From the NCBI GenBank assembly GCA_030446465.1, contig JAUJNI010000003.1, positions 441,334 through 505,333 of the forward strand: a stretch of DNA of 64,000 nt. The letters are read 5' to 3'. The first letter of the stretch is position 1. Every line of letters begins with the position of its first letter. Origin of the DNA: Actinomycetota bacterium (GTDB lineage Bacteria; Actinomycetota; CADDZG01; WHSQ01). Shown piece after piece: positions 28,300-36,518 of this stretch. The notes below the pieces were generated by a model, which saw only the letters and a list, made by a program, of their open reading frames with translations, was not told where the DNA came from and did not search any database. Position numbers and translations under genes: made by a program.

Positions 28300-29406
28300 A
28301 TGCCCGAGGTGATGATCTCCCTCAGAAACGTCTCCAAGAGGTTTTCTGGGACTTCGGACTCTGCCGTGAACGATCTCTCGATGAACGTCAATGAAGGCGA
28401 GACCGTGGTTCTGGTAGGCCCTTCGGGATGCGGCAAGACCACCACCATGAAGATGATCAACCGCCTGATCGAGCCGACTTCGGGAGCGATCGAAGTCGAC
28501 GGCACCGACGTCCTCAAGCAGGATCCGGTTCAGCTTCGACGGAACATCGGCTACGTGATCCAGAGCATCGGCCTTCTTCCTCACCGGACGATCTCGGACA
28601 ACATCGCGACCGTCCCCAAGCTCATCGGGTGGGATGACGGCAGAATCGAGGGGCGTATCGAGGAGCTGGTGAGGATCTTCGAGCTCGATAAAGAGCTGTT
28701 GCCGCGTTATCCGGGGGAGCTTTCCGGGGGCCAGCGCCAGCGTGTCGGCGTCGCTCGAGCGCTGGCCGCCGACCCTCCAGTGATGCTGATGGACGAGCCG
28801 TTCGGAGCGGTCGACCCGATCGTGCGGGAGCGTCTCCAGGACCAGTTCCTCGACATCCAACAACGTCTGAAGAAGACGATCGTGTTCGTCACGCACGACA
28901 TTGATGAGGCAATCAAGATGGCCGACCGGATTGCGATATTGAACAGGGGCGGGGTGATCGAGCAGTACGCCTCTCCAGAGGAGATATTGAGAGCCCCCGC
29001 CAATGAGTTCGTGAAGCAGTTCGTCGGCAGCGAACGTGGTCTCAAGCGCTTGGCCCTCATGAAGGTCTCAGAGATAGAAGTAGAGGAGGGGCCTGTCGTG
29101 GCCCCCTCAGCCTCTAGAGATGTGGCGCTAAAGACGATGGAGGCGTTTGGGACCGACTGGACGAGCGTGGTCGACGACGGCGAGCTCTTGGGATGGGTCG
29201 ATGGGGAGCTGCTCGACGGGGCCGGCACCGTGGCAGAGGCCCGGCCTCGACCCTTCAGTGCCTACGTGACCGGCGACAGCACGCTGCGCCAGGCTCTCGA
29301 TTCCATCGTGACGTCACGTACCAACGTTGCGGTCGTCGCCAGCGAGGGTCAGCGCTACAAGGGCATCCTGTCGCTCGAGCGCATCTCGAAGGAGATCGTG
29401 GCGTGA
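28300..29406 (+). CDS. osmoprotectant ABC transporter ATP-binding protein (OpuCA/ProV type)
   Basis: This ATPase drives uptake of glycine betaine or related quaternary amines. The 368-residue protein has Walker A (GPSGCGKTTTMKMINRL), the Q-loop in QSIGLLPHRT, the signature LSGGQRQRVGVARAL, Walker B (VMLMDEPFGAVDP) and the switch His (THDIDEA). The C-terminal 110 residues include one CBS-like unit (VTGDSTLRQALDSI, YKGILSLERI), less than the usual CBS pair. It overlaps the first permease by GTGA. Confidence 0.93.
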   Translation: MPEVMISLRNVSKRFSGTSDSAVNDLSMNVNEGETVVLVGPSGCGKTTTMKMINRLIEPTSGAIEVDGTDVLKQDPVQLRRNIGYVIQSIGLLPHRTISDNIATVPKLIGWDDGRIEGRIEELVRIFELDKELLPRYPGELSGGQRQRVGVARALAADPPVMLMDEPFGAVDPIVRERLQDQFLDIQQRLKKTIVFVTHDIDEAIKMADRIAILNRGGVIEQYASPEEILRAPANEFVKQFVGSERGLKRLALMKVSEIEVEEGPVVAPSASRDVALKTMEAFGTDWTSVVDDGELLGWVDGELLDGAGTVAEARPRPFSAYVTGDSTLRQALDSIVTSRTNVAVVASEGQRYKGILSLERISKEIVA

Positions 29407-30086
29407 CGCTTGCTCAAGCGGAAGGCAGGCCGTTTTTCGACTGGGCCTGGGTAGGAGACCACCTCGCCGACATTGGCACCCGAGTAGGTCAGCACCTTCA
29501 GCTGACCTTCATTGCAGTCTTGGTCGGTCTCTTAATTTCCTTTCCACTCAGTATCTTCGCTTATCGGCACAGGCGCTTCTTGCCTCCGATCACCATCGCG
29601 ACGGGGATCCTCTACACCATTCCTAGCCTTGCGCTTTTCGCTTTGCTCATCCCGTTCACCAAGCTGAGCGTGCTGACGGCTGAAATCGGACTGGTTAGCT
29701 ACACCCTGCTTATCTTGATCCGCAACATTGTTGCCGGCCTGGAGGGCATACCGTCGGACGTCAAGGAGGCCGCCGTGGGTATGGGCTACTCGCCGAGGGA
29801 GCTGTTTTGGAGAGTTGAGCTCCCGCTTGCAATACCGGTCATCGCCGCCGGTGTCAGAGTGGCGACGGTGACCACCATCGGTCTCGTCACGGTGGCAGCG
29901 CTCATCGGCAAGGGGGGAGTCGGTTACTTCATCCTGCTTGGCTTCGACCGCAGTTTCCCGACTGCGTCGATGCTGGGAGCGTTGCTATCCTTGATTCTTG
30001 CGGTCTCCATCGACGGCCTTCTCGTAGTGGGAGAGCGGTTGGTAACGCCCTGGGCGCATCCTCATTCGGCAAGAAGCGCGGGCTGA
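29403..30086 (+). CDS. osmoprotectant ABC transporter permease 1 (OpuCB/OpuBB type)
   Basis: The 227-residue membrane protein has five to six hydrophobic segments and the permease signature with the EAA loop (VKEAAVGMGYSPRELFWRVELPLAIPVI). It also carries the family pattern SLALFALLIPF and TVTTIGLVTVAALIG. The GTG at 29403 overlaps the ATPase stop by 4 nt; an in-frame extension to 29193 is not needed. It should pair with permease 2 to form the channel. Confidence 0.92.
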   Translation: MTLAQAEGRPFFDWAWVGDHLADIGTRVGQHLQLTFIAVLVGLLISFPLSIFAYRHRRFLPPITIATGILYTIPSLALFALLIPFTKLSVLTAEIGLVSYTLLILIRNIVAGLEGIPSDVKEAAVGMGYSPRELFWRVELPLAIPVIAAGVRVATVTTIGLVTVAALIGKGGVGYFILLGFDRSFPTASMLGALLSLILAVSIDGLLVVGERLVTPWAHPHSARSAG

Positions 30087-30817
30087 TGGGAGTCTTCGGG
30101 GAGATCTTCTCGTGGCTCACCGATCCGGTGAATTGGTCCGGTAGCAGGGGAATCCCGATCCGCACCTATGAGCACCTGCAAATGTCGGTGCAGTCGGTGG
30201 CATTGGGGGCGTTGATCGCCCTCCCGATAGGCCTTTTCATAGGACACACGAGACGCCTTGAGTTCCTGGCCGTCTCTACCGGCAATCTCGGACGCGCTCT
30301 CCCGTCGTTCGGGATCGTGGCGTTGACCTATTCCTTCACACTGAGCTGGCCGGGGAACATCGGTTTCTGGCCCACCTTCATCGCGCTGGTCCTGCTCGCG
30401 ATCCCTCCCGTGCTCACCAACACGTTCGTTGGAATCAAAGGCATCGACCGCGACACCCTGGAGGCCGCTCGGGGCATGGGCATGAACGAGCGGGATGTCA
30501 TCATCGGGCTGGAGCTTCCCCTTGCGTCTCCTTTGATAGTGGCCGGCCTCCGAACAGCGGCCGTTCAGGTGGTTGCGACGGCGACGCTTGGAGCGTTCAC
30601 CGGATGGGGGGGCCTCGGCCGGTTCATCGTCGATGGGTTCGCGGTGCGTGATTTCGGCCAGATCGGTGGAGGCGCAATCGTCGTCGCGTTGGTGGCGATC
30701 TTTACCGAGGTCGGTCTCGGCGGCCTGGAGCGGCTGGTAACTCCCAAGCTCAGCACGGCTCCTAAACGGGGTCTGCTGCGCGGCCGCGCAACCCCTCGGC
30801 TGAGGTCCGCCGCGTAG
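30086..30817 (+). CDS. osmoprotectant ABC transporter permease 2 (OpuCD/OpuBD type)
   Basis: The 243-residue membrane protein has an N-terminal amphipathic part, then about six helices with RALPSFGIVAL and the EAA loop (LEAARGMGMNERDVIIGLELPLASPLI), ending in a basic tail. Its ATG overlaps the stop of permease 1 by 1 nt. The two permeases are homologous but not recent duplicates. Confidence 0.92.
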   Translation: MGVFGEIFSWLTDPVNWSGSRGIPIRTYEHLQMSVQSVALGALIALPIGLFIGHTRRLEFLAVSTGNLGRALPSFGIVALTYSFTLSWPGNIGFWPTFIALVLLAIPPVLTNTFVGIKGIDRDTLEAARGMGMNERDVIIGLELPLASPLIVAGLRTAAVQVVATATLGAFTGWGGLGRFIVDGFAVRDFGQIGGGAIVVALVAIFTEVGLGGLERLVTPKLSTAPKRGLLRGRATPRLRSAA

Positions 30818-30930
30818 CTTCCTTAAGGTTCGGTTACGACCCTCCTACATACCTAGTAATCCGCATATGGTTCTCCTGCTTACGGGATGGGGGCCGAGAG
30901 AGGCTCCCCGAGAAGAAGGAGGGAGAACCC

Positions 30931-31893
30931 ATGCGGAGCTTCCGCAGAAACGCCCATGGGGCGGCCCTGCTTGCGCTGGCCTTGGTGCTTGGCGCGTGCG
31001 GGTCGGGTGTGGGCGACGATGGATCAGAGCCGACTGGTAGTGGCGGTGGTGGAGAACCCCTTGCCAGCCAGCTGACCCTTGGAGGACCGCCGGAGTGCCC
31101 GGAACGGCCCTTCTGTGAGCCCGGCCTGAAGGAGACGTACGGCATCGAGTTTCAGGAGTTCCAGCCCCTTGACGTCGGAGGCCCCCAGACCGTCAACGCG
31201 CTGAAGGCGGGAAGGGTCGACGTGGGGTTGCTGTTCTCGACCTCGAGCGCGATCGCCGCCAACGACTTCGTCGTGCTAGAGGATGACAAGAACCTGCAGC
31301 AAGCCGAGAACATCACTCCGATCGTCAGGACCGAGGTCCTGGACGACACCATCGAGGGCCTTCTCAACGAAGTAAGCGCGGCCCTCGACACCGACACGAT
31401 GACCCAGCTCAACGGCCGAGTCGAGATCGACCAGGAGGACCCGGCCGATGTCGCCTCCAGCTTCCTCGAAGACCAAGGGATCTCGGGTGACGGTGCCTCG
31501 GGAACGGGCGAGCTCACGGTCGGCGCCGTGGCTTTCGCAGAGAACCAGATCGTCGCAGAGATGTACGCACAGGTTTTAGAGCAGGCAGGCTACACGGTCA
31601 ACAGGCAGACCGACTTGAGGTCGAGGGAGATCCTCTACCCCGCGCTCAAGTCCGGCGAGGTCGACATCGCTCCTGAGTACCTGGGAACCCTGCTGATCTT
31701 CCTCGACGAGAGTGCGGCTGCTTCAGGTGACCCCGCCAACAACGCCGAGCTCTTGAGCCCGCTCTTGGAGAAAGACGGTCTCTCGTTGCTCGAGTTCTCC
31801 GAGGCCAACGACACGAACGCCTTCGTGGTCACACAAGAGACTGCCGAGAAGTTCGATCTCGAGCAGCTGAGCGACCTGGCCGCCGAGCAATAG
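30931..31893 (+). CDS. osmoprotectant-binding lipoprotein with lobes in permuted order
   Basis: This is the substrate-binding protein of the preceding ABC transporter. A lipoprotein signal ends in LGAC (Cys 23). The mature part has two OpuAC-type halves, but in the reverse of the usual OpuBC/OpuCC order. Residues 48-184 carry the segment that normally ends the family (LTLGGPPECPERPFCEPGL, DVGGPQTVNALKAGRVDVGLLFST, FVVLEDDKNLQ, DQEDPADVA). Residues 194-320 carry the one that normally begins it (ELTVGAVAFAENQIVAEMYA, PALKSGEVDIAPEYLGT, ending QLSDLAAEQ). A Gly/Ser-rich linker (about 184-193) joins them. This is a circular permutation seen directly in the order of motifs. AAGGAGGG precedes the ATG, and a 113-bp gap separates it from permease 2. 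Confidence 0.88.
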   Translation: MRSFRRNAHGAALLALALVLGACGSGVGDDGSEPTGSGGGGEPLASQLTLGGPPECPERPFCEPGLKETYGIEFQEFQPLDVGGPQTVNALKAGRVDVGLLFSTSSAIAANDFVVLEDDKNLQQAENITPIVRTEVLDDTIEGLLNEVSAALDTDTMTQLNGRVEIDQEDPADVASSFLEDQGISGDGASGTGELTVGAVAFAENQIVAEMYAQVLEQAGYTVNRQTDLRSREILYPALKSGEVDIAPEYLGTLLIFLDESAAASGDPANNAELLSPLLEKDGLSLLEFSEANDTNAFVVTQETAEKFDLEQLSDLAAEQ

Positions 31894-31921
31894 ATCGGCA
31901 TTGATGTGGAATGGGGAAATG

Positions 31922-31944
31922 GGCCCGCTTCGGCGGGCCTTTTT
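31922..31944 (+). terminator. Rho-independent terminator after the osmoprotectant transporter
   Basis: A perfect 7-bp GC stem (GGCCCGC / GCGGGCC) closed by a stable TTCG loop is followed by five Ts. It lies 28 nt after the binding-protein stop and just before the end of the convergent DUF1684 gene. Confidence 0.88.
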
Positions 31945-31945
31945 C

Positions 31946-32575
31946 CTAGGGGACCTTCTCTCCGGCCCGCACTTCGACGTTCAGCCGGTTGGCCGGGGGG
32001 GCCAGTGGACAGACCCACCGCGGATCGTAGGAGCACGAGGGGTTGTAGGCGAAGTTGAAGTCGAGCACCAGCCTGTCGCCTTGCATGCCGAGGTCGGAAC
32101 CCTTGACGGTGTCGAGGAGGTATCGCCCCGCCCCGTAGGTCTCGGTGCCGCTGGTCGCATCCCTGAAGGGTAGGAACAGACCGCCCCCGTAGCCCTCGAG
32201 CCAGTAAAGCTCGAGCTCGAGCCCCTGGCCTGCCAGCTCGAACGACGCGGTCGCAAAGCGACGAAAGCTCATCGTGTCCTCTCCGCTGGTCGGGATGTCG
32301 TAGCGAAGGCTCTCGGCGGGTGCGACGTCGGCGAGGAGCCTCGCTCGGGCGTCGTATTCGAAGTAGGTGGGCCCGTCGAAGCCGCTCCGGTCCTGCGGTG
32401 GGATGGGTGACTGAGGATGCGTCGCAAAGAGATGGCGGCGGACCTCGACCCATCGCTTCCACCCCTCAGTGGGCTCCCTCTGGGCCCGAACGTCCTCATA
32501 GAGCTTGAAGATGGTTCGCTTCCAGTCCAGCAGGGCCAGCTCGGCTCCGGGGGAGTTTTCTGGCGATGACCACAT
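31946..32575 (-). CDS. DUF1684 family protein
   Basis: The 209-residue soluble protein matches DUF1684: an N-terminal RxxLF-type helix region (RRHLFATHPQSPI), then GAGRYLLDTVKGSDLG, VLDFNFAYNPSCSYDPRWVCPLAPPANRL and VRAGE, the diagnostic C-terminal motif with two Cys. The family is widespread in actinobacteria without a settled function. Its ATG overlaps the MFS stop by 1 nt, so it is co-transcribed with the exporter. Confidence 0.88.
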   Translation of the reverse strand: MWSSPENSPGAELALLDWKRTIFKLYEDVRAQREPTEGWKRWVEVRRHLFATHPQSPIPPQDRSGFDGPTYFEYDARARLLADVAPAESLRYDIPTSGEDTMSFRRFATASFELAGQGLELELYWLEGYGGGLFLPFRDATSGTETYGAGRYLLDTVKGSDLGMQGDRLVLDFNFAYNPSCSYDPRWVCPLAPPANRLNVEVRAGEKVP

Positions 32576-34056
32576 CAGGCCGAGCTCGTTCCAACGCGGG
32601 CGAGCTCCTCCTGGCCGTGGCAGGGATGGTCGACGCTGGGCGGGACCGAAGGAGCGGCCGCGGACGGCTTACTGATCGATACCAAAGAGATCAGCGCGCC
32701 GCCGGCGCACACAGCGGCTGCGACCAGCACCGCCGTCGGAAAGCCGGTTGCGAAGGTCTGCGGGTCGAGGCCCTCGGTTCCCGAGATCCCTGCTGCGAAC
32801 GGCAACAGCGCAACCGCCAGGAGCCCCGCGACACGCGCCGTGGCGTTGTTTACACCTGAGCCGACGCCCGCATGACGCAGCTCCACCGCCGCAAGCACCG
32901 CCGAGGTAAGGGGCGCCACCACGAATCCCATTCCGATTCCGAACACCAGCACGGCCGGCAACACGGCGCCGAGGTAGGTGGCGCCCGCTTCGATCCGCGC
33001 CATCAACGCCAGGCCGCATGCCGCGACCAGTGGTCCGACCGTCAGGGGAATGCGGGGGCCGATACGTTGAGCCAGCGCTCCGGTCCTTGGCGACATGACC
33101 AGCAGCAGAAGGGTTATCGGGATGAACGCCGTGCCTGCCTCGAGGGCCGAGTAACCGAGAACTCGCTGTAGCTGTATGACCACCAAGAACAGCGCGCCGC
33201 CGAGTGCAAAGTAGACCATCAGGGTGACCGCGTTCGCGCCAGAGAACTGTGCCGAGCTGAAGATCTCGAGTGGCAGCATCGGCTCGCGAGCTCGCCTCTC
33301 GATCACGAGAAATGAGACCAAGGCAACGACTCCCACTGTGGCGGCCGTCACCACCTCGACCTCGAGCCACCCCTTCGCCGGTCCCTCGACCAGCGCGTAG
33401 ATGATTCCTCCAAGGGCGGTCACGATCGCAATCGATCCCAGGATGTCCGGTCGCCCGGCCCACTCATCGCGTGAGTCCGGTACGTGGCGCACGGAGATGC
33501 CGATCGCGACGAGAGCAAGCGGCACGTTGATGAAGAAGACGGATCGCCACGACGTCGCATCGATCAGCCAACCTCCGACGAAGGGTCCAATCGCCGTGGT
33601 TACTCCGGAGAGCCCCGACCATGCCCCGATGGCCCGGCCTCTGTCATCCGGATGAAAAGAGGTCTGGATGATCGCGAGGCTGCCGGGCACCAGCATGGCG
33701 GCAGCGATGCCTTGCAGCGCCCGCGCCGCGATGAACAGCTCGATCGACGGCGCCAGTCCACAGAGGGCCGAAGCGACGGTGAAGCCGGCGAGGCCGAGGA
33801 CGAACATCCGCCTGCGCCCGTAGAGGTCGCCGAGCGAGCCTCCCAAGAGGAGAAGCGCGCCCAGGGTGAGGAGGTAGGCCTCGATCGTCCACTGAAGGCT
33901 CGAGACCGGAGGATGGAAGTCGCTGTCGATGGCCGGTATGGCGACGTTCACAACCGTGGAGTCAAGGAAGGCGATGCCAGACCCGAGAACCGTCGCCAGG
34001 ATCACCCACCGCCCCGGCGTGGTGGCGTAACGAATGGAGTCCGGGGCAGTGGCCAT
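32575..34056 (-). CDS. MFS exporter, DHA2 (EmrB/QacA) family
   Basis: The protein has about 493 residues and 14 hydrophobic segments, the DHA2 topology. Typical motifs are FLDSTVVNVAIPAI in helix 1, the motif A loop GSLGDLYGRRRMFV and motif C-like glycines in helix 5. Members export drugs, dyes or lipids by proton exchange; the substrate here is not evident. The ATG at 34056 is preferred, with GTG or ATG options a few codons upstream. Confidence 0.9.
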   Translation of the reverse strand: MATAPDSIRYATTPGRWVILATVLGSGIAFLDSTVVNVAIPAIDSDFHPPVSSLQWTIEAYLLTLGALLLLGGSLGDLYGRRRMFVLGLAGFTVASALCGLAPSIELFIAARALQGIAAAMLVPGSLAIIQTSFHPDDRGRAIGAWSGLSGVTTAIGPFVGGWLIDATSWRSVFFINVPLALVAIGISVRHVPDSRDEWAGRPDILGSIAIVTALGGIIYALVEGPAKGWLEVEVVTAATVGVVALVSFLVIERRAREPMLPLEIFSSAQFSGANAVTLMVYFALGGALFLVVIQLQRVLGYSALEAGTAFIPITLLLLVMSPRTGALAQRIGPRIPLTVGPLVAACGLALMARIEAGATYLGAVLPAVLVFGIGMGFVVAPLTSAVLAAVELRHAGVGSGVNNATARVAGLLAVALLPFAAGISGTEGLDPQTFATGFPTAVLVAAAVCAGGALISLVSISKPSAAAPSVPPSVDHPCHGQEELARVGTSSA

Positions 34057-34097
34057 TAGCACGGTAAGCCCCCGCGTCGAGCGCTTATTCCCGAGAG

Positions 34098-34172
34098 TGG
34101 GCCCAGATGGATTTGAACCATCGACCTCATCCTTATCAGGGATGCGCTCTAACCGAGCTGAGCTATGGGCCC
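34098..34172 (-). tRNA. tRNA-Ile (GAT)
   Basis: The minus strand folds as a full 75-nt cloverleaf: acceptor GGGCCCA / TGGGCCC with discriminator A, D-arm GCTC-AGCTCGGTTA-GAGC, anticodon stem CATCC/GGATG around CTGATAA (anticodon GAT), and T-arm GATGG-TTCAAAT-CCATC. No CCA is encoded. In many actinobacteria tRNA-Ile and tRNA-Ala follow gyrA; here they are 18.6 kb apart and on opposite strands. Confidence 0.96.
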
Positions 34173-34236
34173 CCCAGTGGGAGGGGCATCTTACCGTCGC
34201 CGCTACCTGGGGGAAGCGGCGATCCCCAGCACGCCA

Positions 34237-34260
34237 GCGCCCGCTCGATGGAGCGGGCGC
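34237..34260. terminator. strong GC hairpin downstream of trxA
   Basis: A perfect 10-bp inverted repeat (GCGCCCGCTC, loop GATG, GAGCGGGCGC) lies 30 nt beyond the trxA stop. There is no T-run on the trxA side, so this would be a U-less actinobacterial-type terminator, or a hairpin protecting the transcript end. Confidence 0.5.
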
Positions 34261-34289
34261 CGGTCTACAAGCTGGGAGAAGGCGGCTGC

Positions 34290-34613
34290 TTAGGCGTTCA
34301 GGCCGAGACCCATCACGATGTCGTCCTTGGGCCGAGCCCCGACGACCTGTGACTTGATGTCTCCATCGACGAAGAGAGCGATCGTCGGGATGCTCATGAT
34401 TCCGTACTTGGCGGCGACAGAGGGCGCCTCGTCGATGTTGAGCTTCACGACCTTAACTTTGCCCTCGTACTCGGTCTGGATCTTCTCGAGCTCGGGGCCT
34501 ACGAGCCTGCAGGGGCCGCACCACTCCGCCCAGAAATCGACCACCACCGGCACGTCGGACGCGAGCACCGCCTCGTTGAAGTTCTGCTCGCCGACTGCTT
34601 GGACGTTTGCCAC
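34290..34613 (-). CDS. trxA: thioredoxin
   Basis: The 107-residue thioredoxin has the active site FWAEWCGPCR, the cis-Pro region (MSIPTIALF) and normal length. It is the expected partner of TrxB and a donor for MsrA. The GTG start at 34613 has GGAGGG about 8 nt upstream. In mycobacteria trxC is next to trxB; here it is a separate gene about 24 kb away. Confidence 0.95.
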   Translation of the reverse strand: MANVQAVGEQNFNEAVLASDVPVVVDFWAEWCGPCRLVGPELEKIQTEYEGKVKVVKLNIDEAPSVAAKYGIMSIPTIALFVDGDIKSQVVGARPKDDIVMGLGLNA

Positions 34614-34763
34614 GGAGAATTCCCTCCTGATCGGTTTCTTGATCCTGCGTCATAGTCCAGAACACACCGCCATCCTTGATATTCCGAGGGGTGCCTGGAT
34701 CGGTCGTGAGTCGCTCGGCACTAACCGTTGACCCTCCGGAGTGGTCGTCGGTAGGCTCCCCGC

Positions 34764-35312
34764 GTGGACGTCGTCCCTGTGACGCCTGACAAGTGGCGTG
34801 ACCTCGTCGCGCTGTTCGAGCGAAAAGGGCCGCGCGGCGGAACACCAATCCCGGCGAACTGCTGGTGCATGTGGTGGCGGCAGCGGACTGGGGATGCGGC
34901 CAAGAACAAGGCCGCGATGCGCACCATCGTGCGTGAGGGCCGACCGCCGGGTCTGTTGGCTTACGACGATGGCGCGCCAGTGGGCTGGATATCGGTGGGT
35001 CCGCGAGATGACTTTTGTCAGCTCGTCCGCTCCCGCACCTATGGGCCCATGGAGAAAGAACCCAAGCTCTGGTCGATCGTGTGCTTTTACGTCGACCCGA
35101 GGAGCAAGAAGCGCGGCGTGGCAACCGAGCTGCTTGAGGCCGCGATCGACTACGCGGTCACCCGAGGCGCAGCAATGGTGGAGGCCTATCCCCACGAGCG
35201 GGGCGACTTCATGGGGGCTCCACAATGGTTCGAGCGCGTGGGATTCGAGCGGGTTCGTTCGGCGGGAAAGAGGACCATCATGCGGTACAACGCACCTAAG
35301 ACCAACGAGTAG
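34764..35312 (+). CDS. GNAT family N-acetyltransferase
   Basis: The 182-residue protein has the GNAT acetyl-CoA site (FYVDPRSKKRGVATELLEAAI) and C-terminal strands (GFERVRSAGKRTIM). The N-terminal third (ANCWCMWWRQRTG, with two Cys) is a pattern seen in a subgroup of GNAT proteins of unknown substrate. The start is GTG. It lies 7 bp before the DinB gene and may be co-transcribed with it. Confidence 0.82.
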   Translation: MDVVPVTPDKWRDLVALFERKGPRGGTPIPANCWCMWWRQRTGDAAKNKAAMRTIVREGRPPGLLAYDDGAPVGWISVGPRDDFCQLVRSRTYGPMEKEPKLWSIVCFYVDPRSKKRGVATELLEAAIDYAVTRGAAMVEAYPHERGDFMGAPQWFERVGFERVRSAGKRTIMRYNAPKTNE

Positions 35313-35319
35313 GGATTCA

Positions 35320-35868
35320 GTGGCGACGATGTCGAAGCAGCGCACGGAGCAGTTGTCAATGCAGCTCGACTGGTATTGGGATGCGATGTTGCGCCCACGG
35401 TTGCAAGGGCTAAGCGACGACGAGTACTTCTGGGAGCCGGCGCCGGGATGCTGGACGGTTCGCCCAATCGGCGAGGGCAAGTTCCTGTCGGACTGGGAAG
35501 AGCCGGAACCCACGCCGCCGCCCTTCACGACAATCGCATGGCGCATGTGCCACATCGGATTCCTGCTGGCGGAACGAGCCAGCTATCACTTCGGCAACCG
35601 GTCGTACACACTTGATGCGGTGGACTGGCCCGGAACAGCGCAAGACGGGATGGCATTCATGGAGCGGGGATACGAGGAGTGGTCCGCCGGCGTGGCGGCG
35701 CTCGAGGACTCGGCTTTGGCCCACAAGCAAGAGGGCCCTCCGGGGACTCTCGATGGCGAATTTCCTTTCGCCGACGTCATCTTGCACCTGAATCGTGAGG
35801 TGATTCACCACGGGGCCGAGGTGGCCCTCCTGAGGGATCTATACAGGGCCCGCGACGTGCACGTTTAG
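35320..35868 (+). CDS. DinB-like four-helix metalloenzyme family protein
   Basis: The 182-residue protein has DinB/mycothiol-maleylpyruvate-isomerase-like helices: TEQLSMQLDWYWDAML, AWRMCHIGFLLAERASYHFG with a His typical of the metal site, and LHLNREVIHHGAEVALLRDLY with the second His pair. Members often act as thiol-dependent transferases; the substrate is unknown here. GTG at 35320 follows AGGGA. Its stop overlaps vapC on the other strand by 4 bp. Confidence 0.8.
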   Translation: MATMSKQRTEQLSMQLDWYWDAMLRPRLQGLSDDEYFWEPAPGCWTVRPIGEGKFLSDWEEPEPTPPPFTTIAWRMCHIGFLLAERASYHFGNRSYTLDAVDWPGTAQDGMAFMERGYEEWSAGVAALEDSALAHKQEGPPGTLDGEFPFADVILHLNREVIHHGAEVALLRDLYRARDVHV

Positions 35869-36260
35869 TCAAAGGTTTTCAGGTCAGTGCACCTCGCAAG
35901 GCGGTCGAAGTCCTCGTCAGCGTGAAGGATCGGGGCGCCCTGTCTCACGCAGGGGGCGGCGATAAGGCAGTCCAACGTCTTGTGGATCGCGATGCCCGCC
36001 CGCCGGGCTTTCCTGTACAGCTCGGCTGCAAGGGCGAAGTCATGCAGGCCTTCCAGCCGAAGGACGGGGAAGGCGCGGAGGTGTGTCTCCACCTTGTTCG
36101 CCTCTCGCTCTGACCGAAACCCTTGGAGGATCTCGGTGAAGATCACGTCCGTGAGGGCGAGTGGAGCGCCGTCCTCCAGCAACTGAATGCATCGAGCCGC
36201 CCGAGGCGAATCCGTGCCGTTCAACACGTCCACCCAGACGCTTGTATCGACGACTATCAC
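35865..36260 (-). CDS. vapC: VapC-type PIN-domain toxin
   Basis: This is a predicted toxin RNase that cleaves tRNA or rRNA. The 131-residue PIN domain has the acidic set in place: D5 (VVDTSVWVD), E43 (FTEILQGF), D97 (TLDCLIAA) and D115/D117 (HADEDFDR). It overlaps the VapB stop by 4 nt (ATGA), the usual coupling of toxin and antitoxin. Confidence 0.9.
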   Translation of the reverse strand: MIVVDTSVWVDVLNGTDSPRAARCIQLLEDGAPLALTDVIFTEILQGFRSEREANKVETHLRAFPVLRLEGLHDFALAAELYRKARRAGIAIHKTLDCLIAAPCVRQGAPILHADEDFDRLARCTDLKTFD

Positions 36261-36454
36261 AGTCTGGCGGACCTGCTTGTCTCGAGGTCACCCTCCCAGC
36301 GCACCCGCCCCCTGAGTTTCAGCAAACCAAGTCTGCGGTGTTGGCTGACCAGCTCCCGAAGTGCCACGTCGACGGCCTCCCGTTTGGTTCTAGCACCGGT
36401 CAGCCGCTGGACCTCTTTAAGGATTGCCTCATCTATGTCGATATTGGTCCGCAT
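36257..36454 (-). CDS. vapB: VapB-type antitoxin
   Basis: The 65-residue protein starts [20 protein letters not shown], a ribbon-helix-helix-type DNA-binding N-terminus ([14 protein letters not shown]), and ends in a basic/polar tail that should neutralise VapC. The ATG at 36454 gives the normal length; a longer frame to 36595 reads through the operator repeats and is rejected. Confidence 0.88.
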   Translation of the reverse strand: MRTNIDIDEAILKEVQRLTGARTKREAVDVALRELVSQHRRLGLLKLRGRVRWEGDLETSRSARL

Positions 36455-36494
36455 ACACCAGACCATACACCTTAGACGTAGGGTGGATACACCA
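36452..36494. promoter_or_regulatory. direct-repeat operator in front of vapBC
   Basis: Three copies of ATACACC lie here, at about 36453, 36465 and 36487. The first two are spaced 12 bp apart (one DNA turn) and overlap the vapB start; the third is about two turns further away. This suits cooperative autoregulation by VapB or VapBC. Binding is inferred. Confidence 0.5.
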
Positions 36495-36518
36495 ATTCCA
36501 GACTGGGAGATGAGGGTT

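Noticed and set aside
34034-34357. ORFs over the tRNA-Ile gene (with MDLNHRP- and DGFEPSTSS-like translations)
   Set aside because: These are translations of the tRNA complement, a well-known source of false proteins; the cloverleaf explains the sequence.
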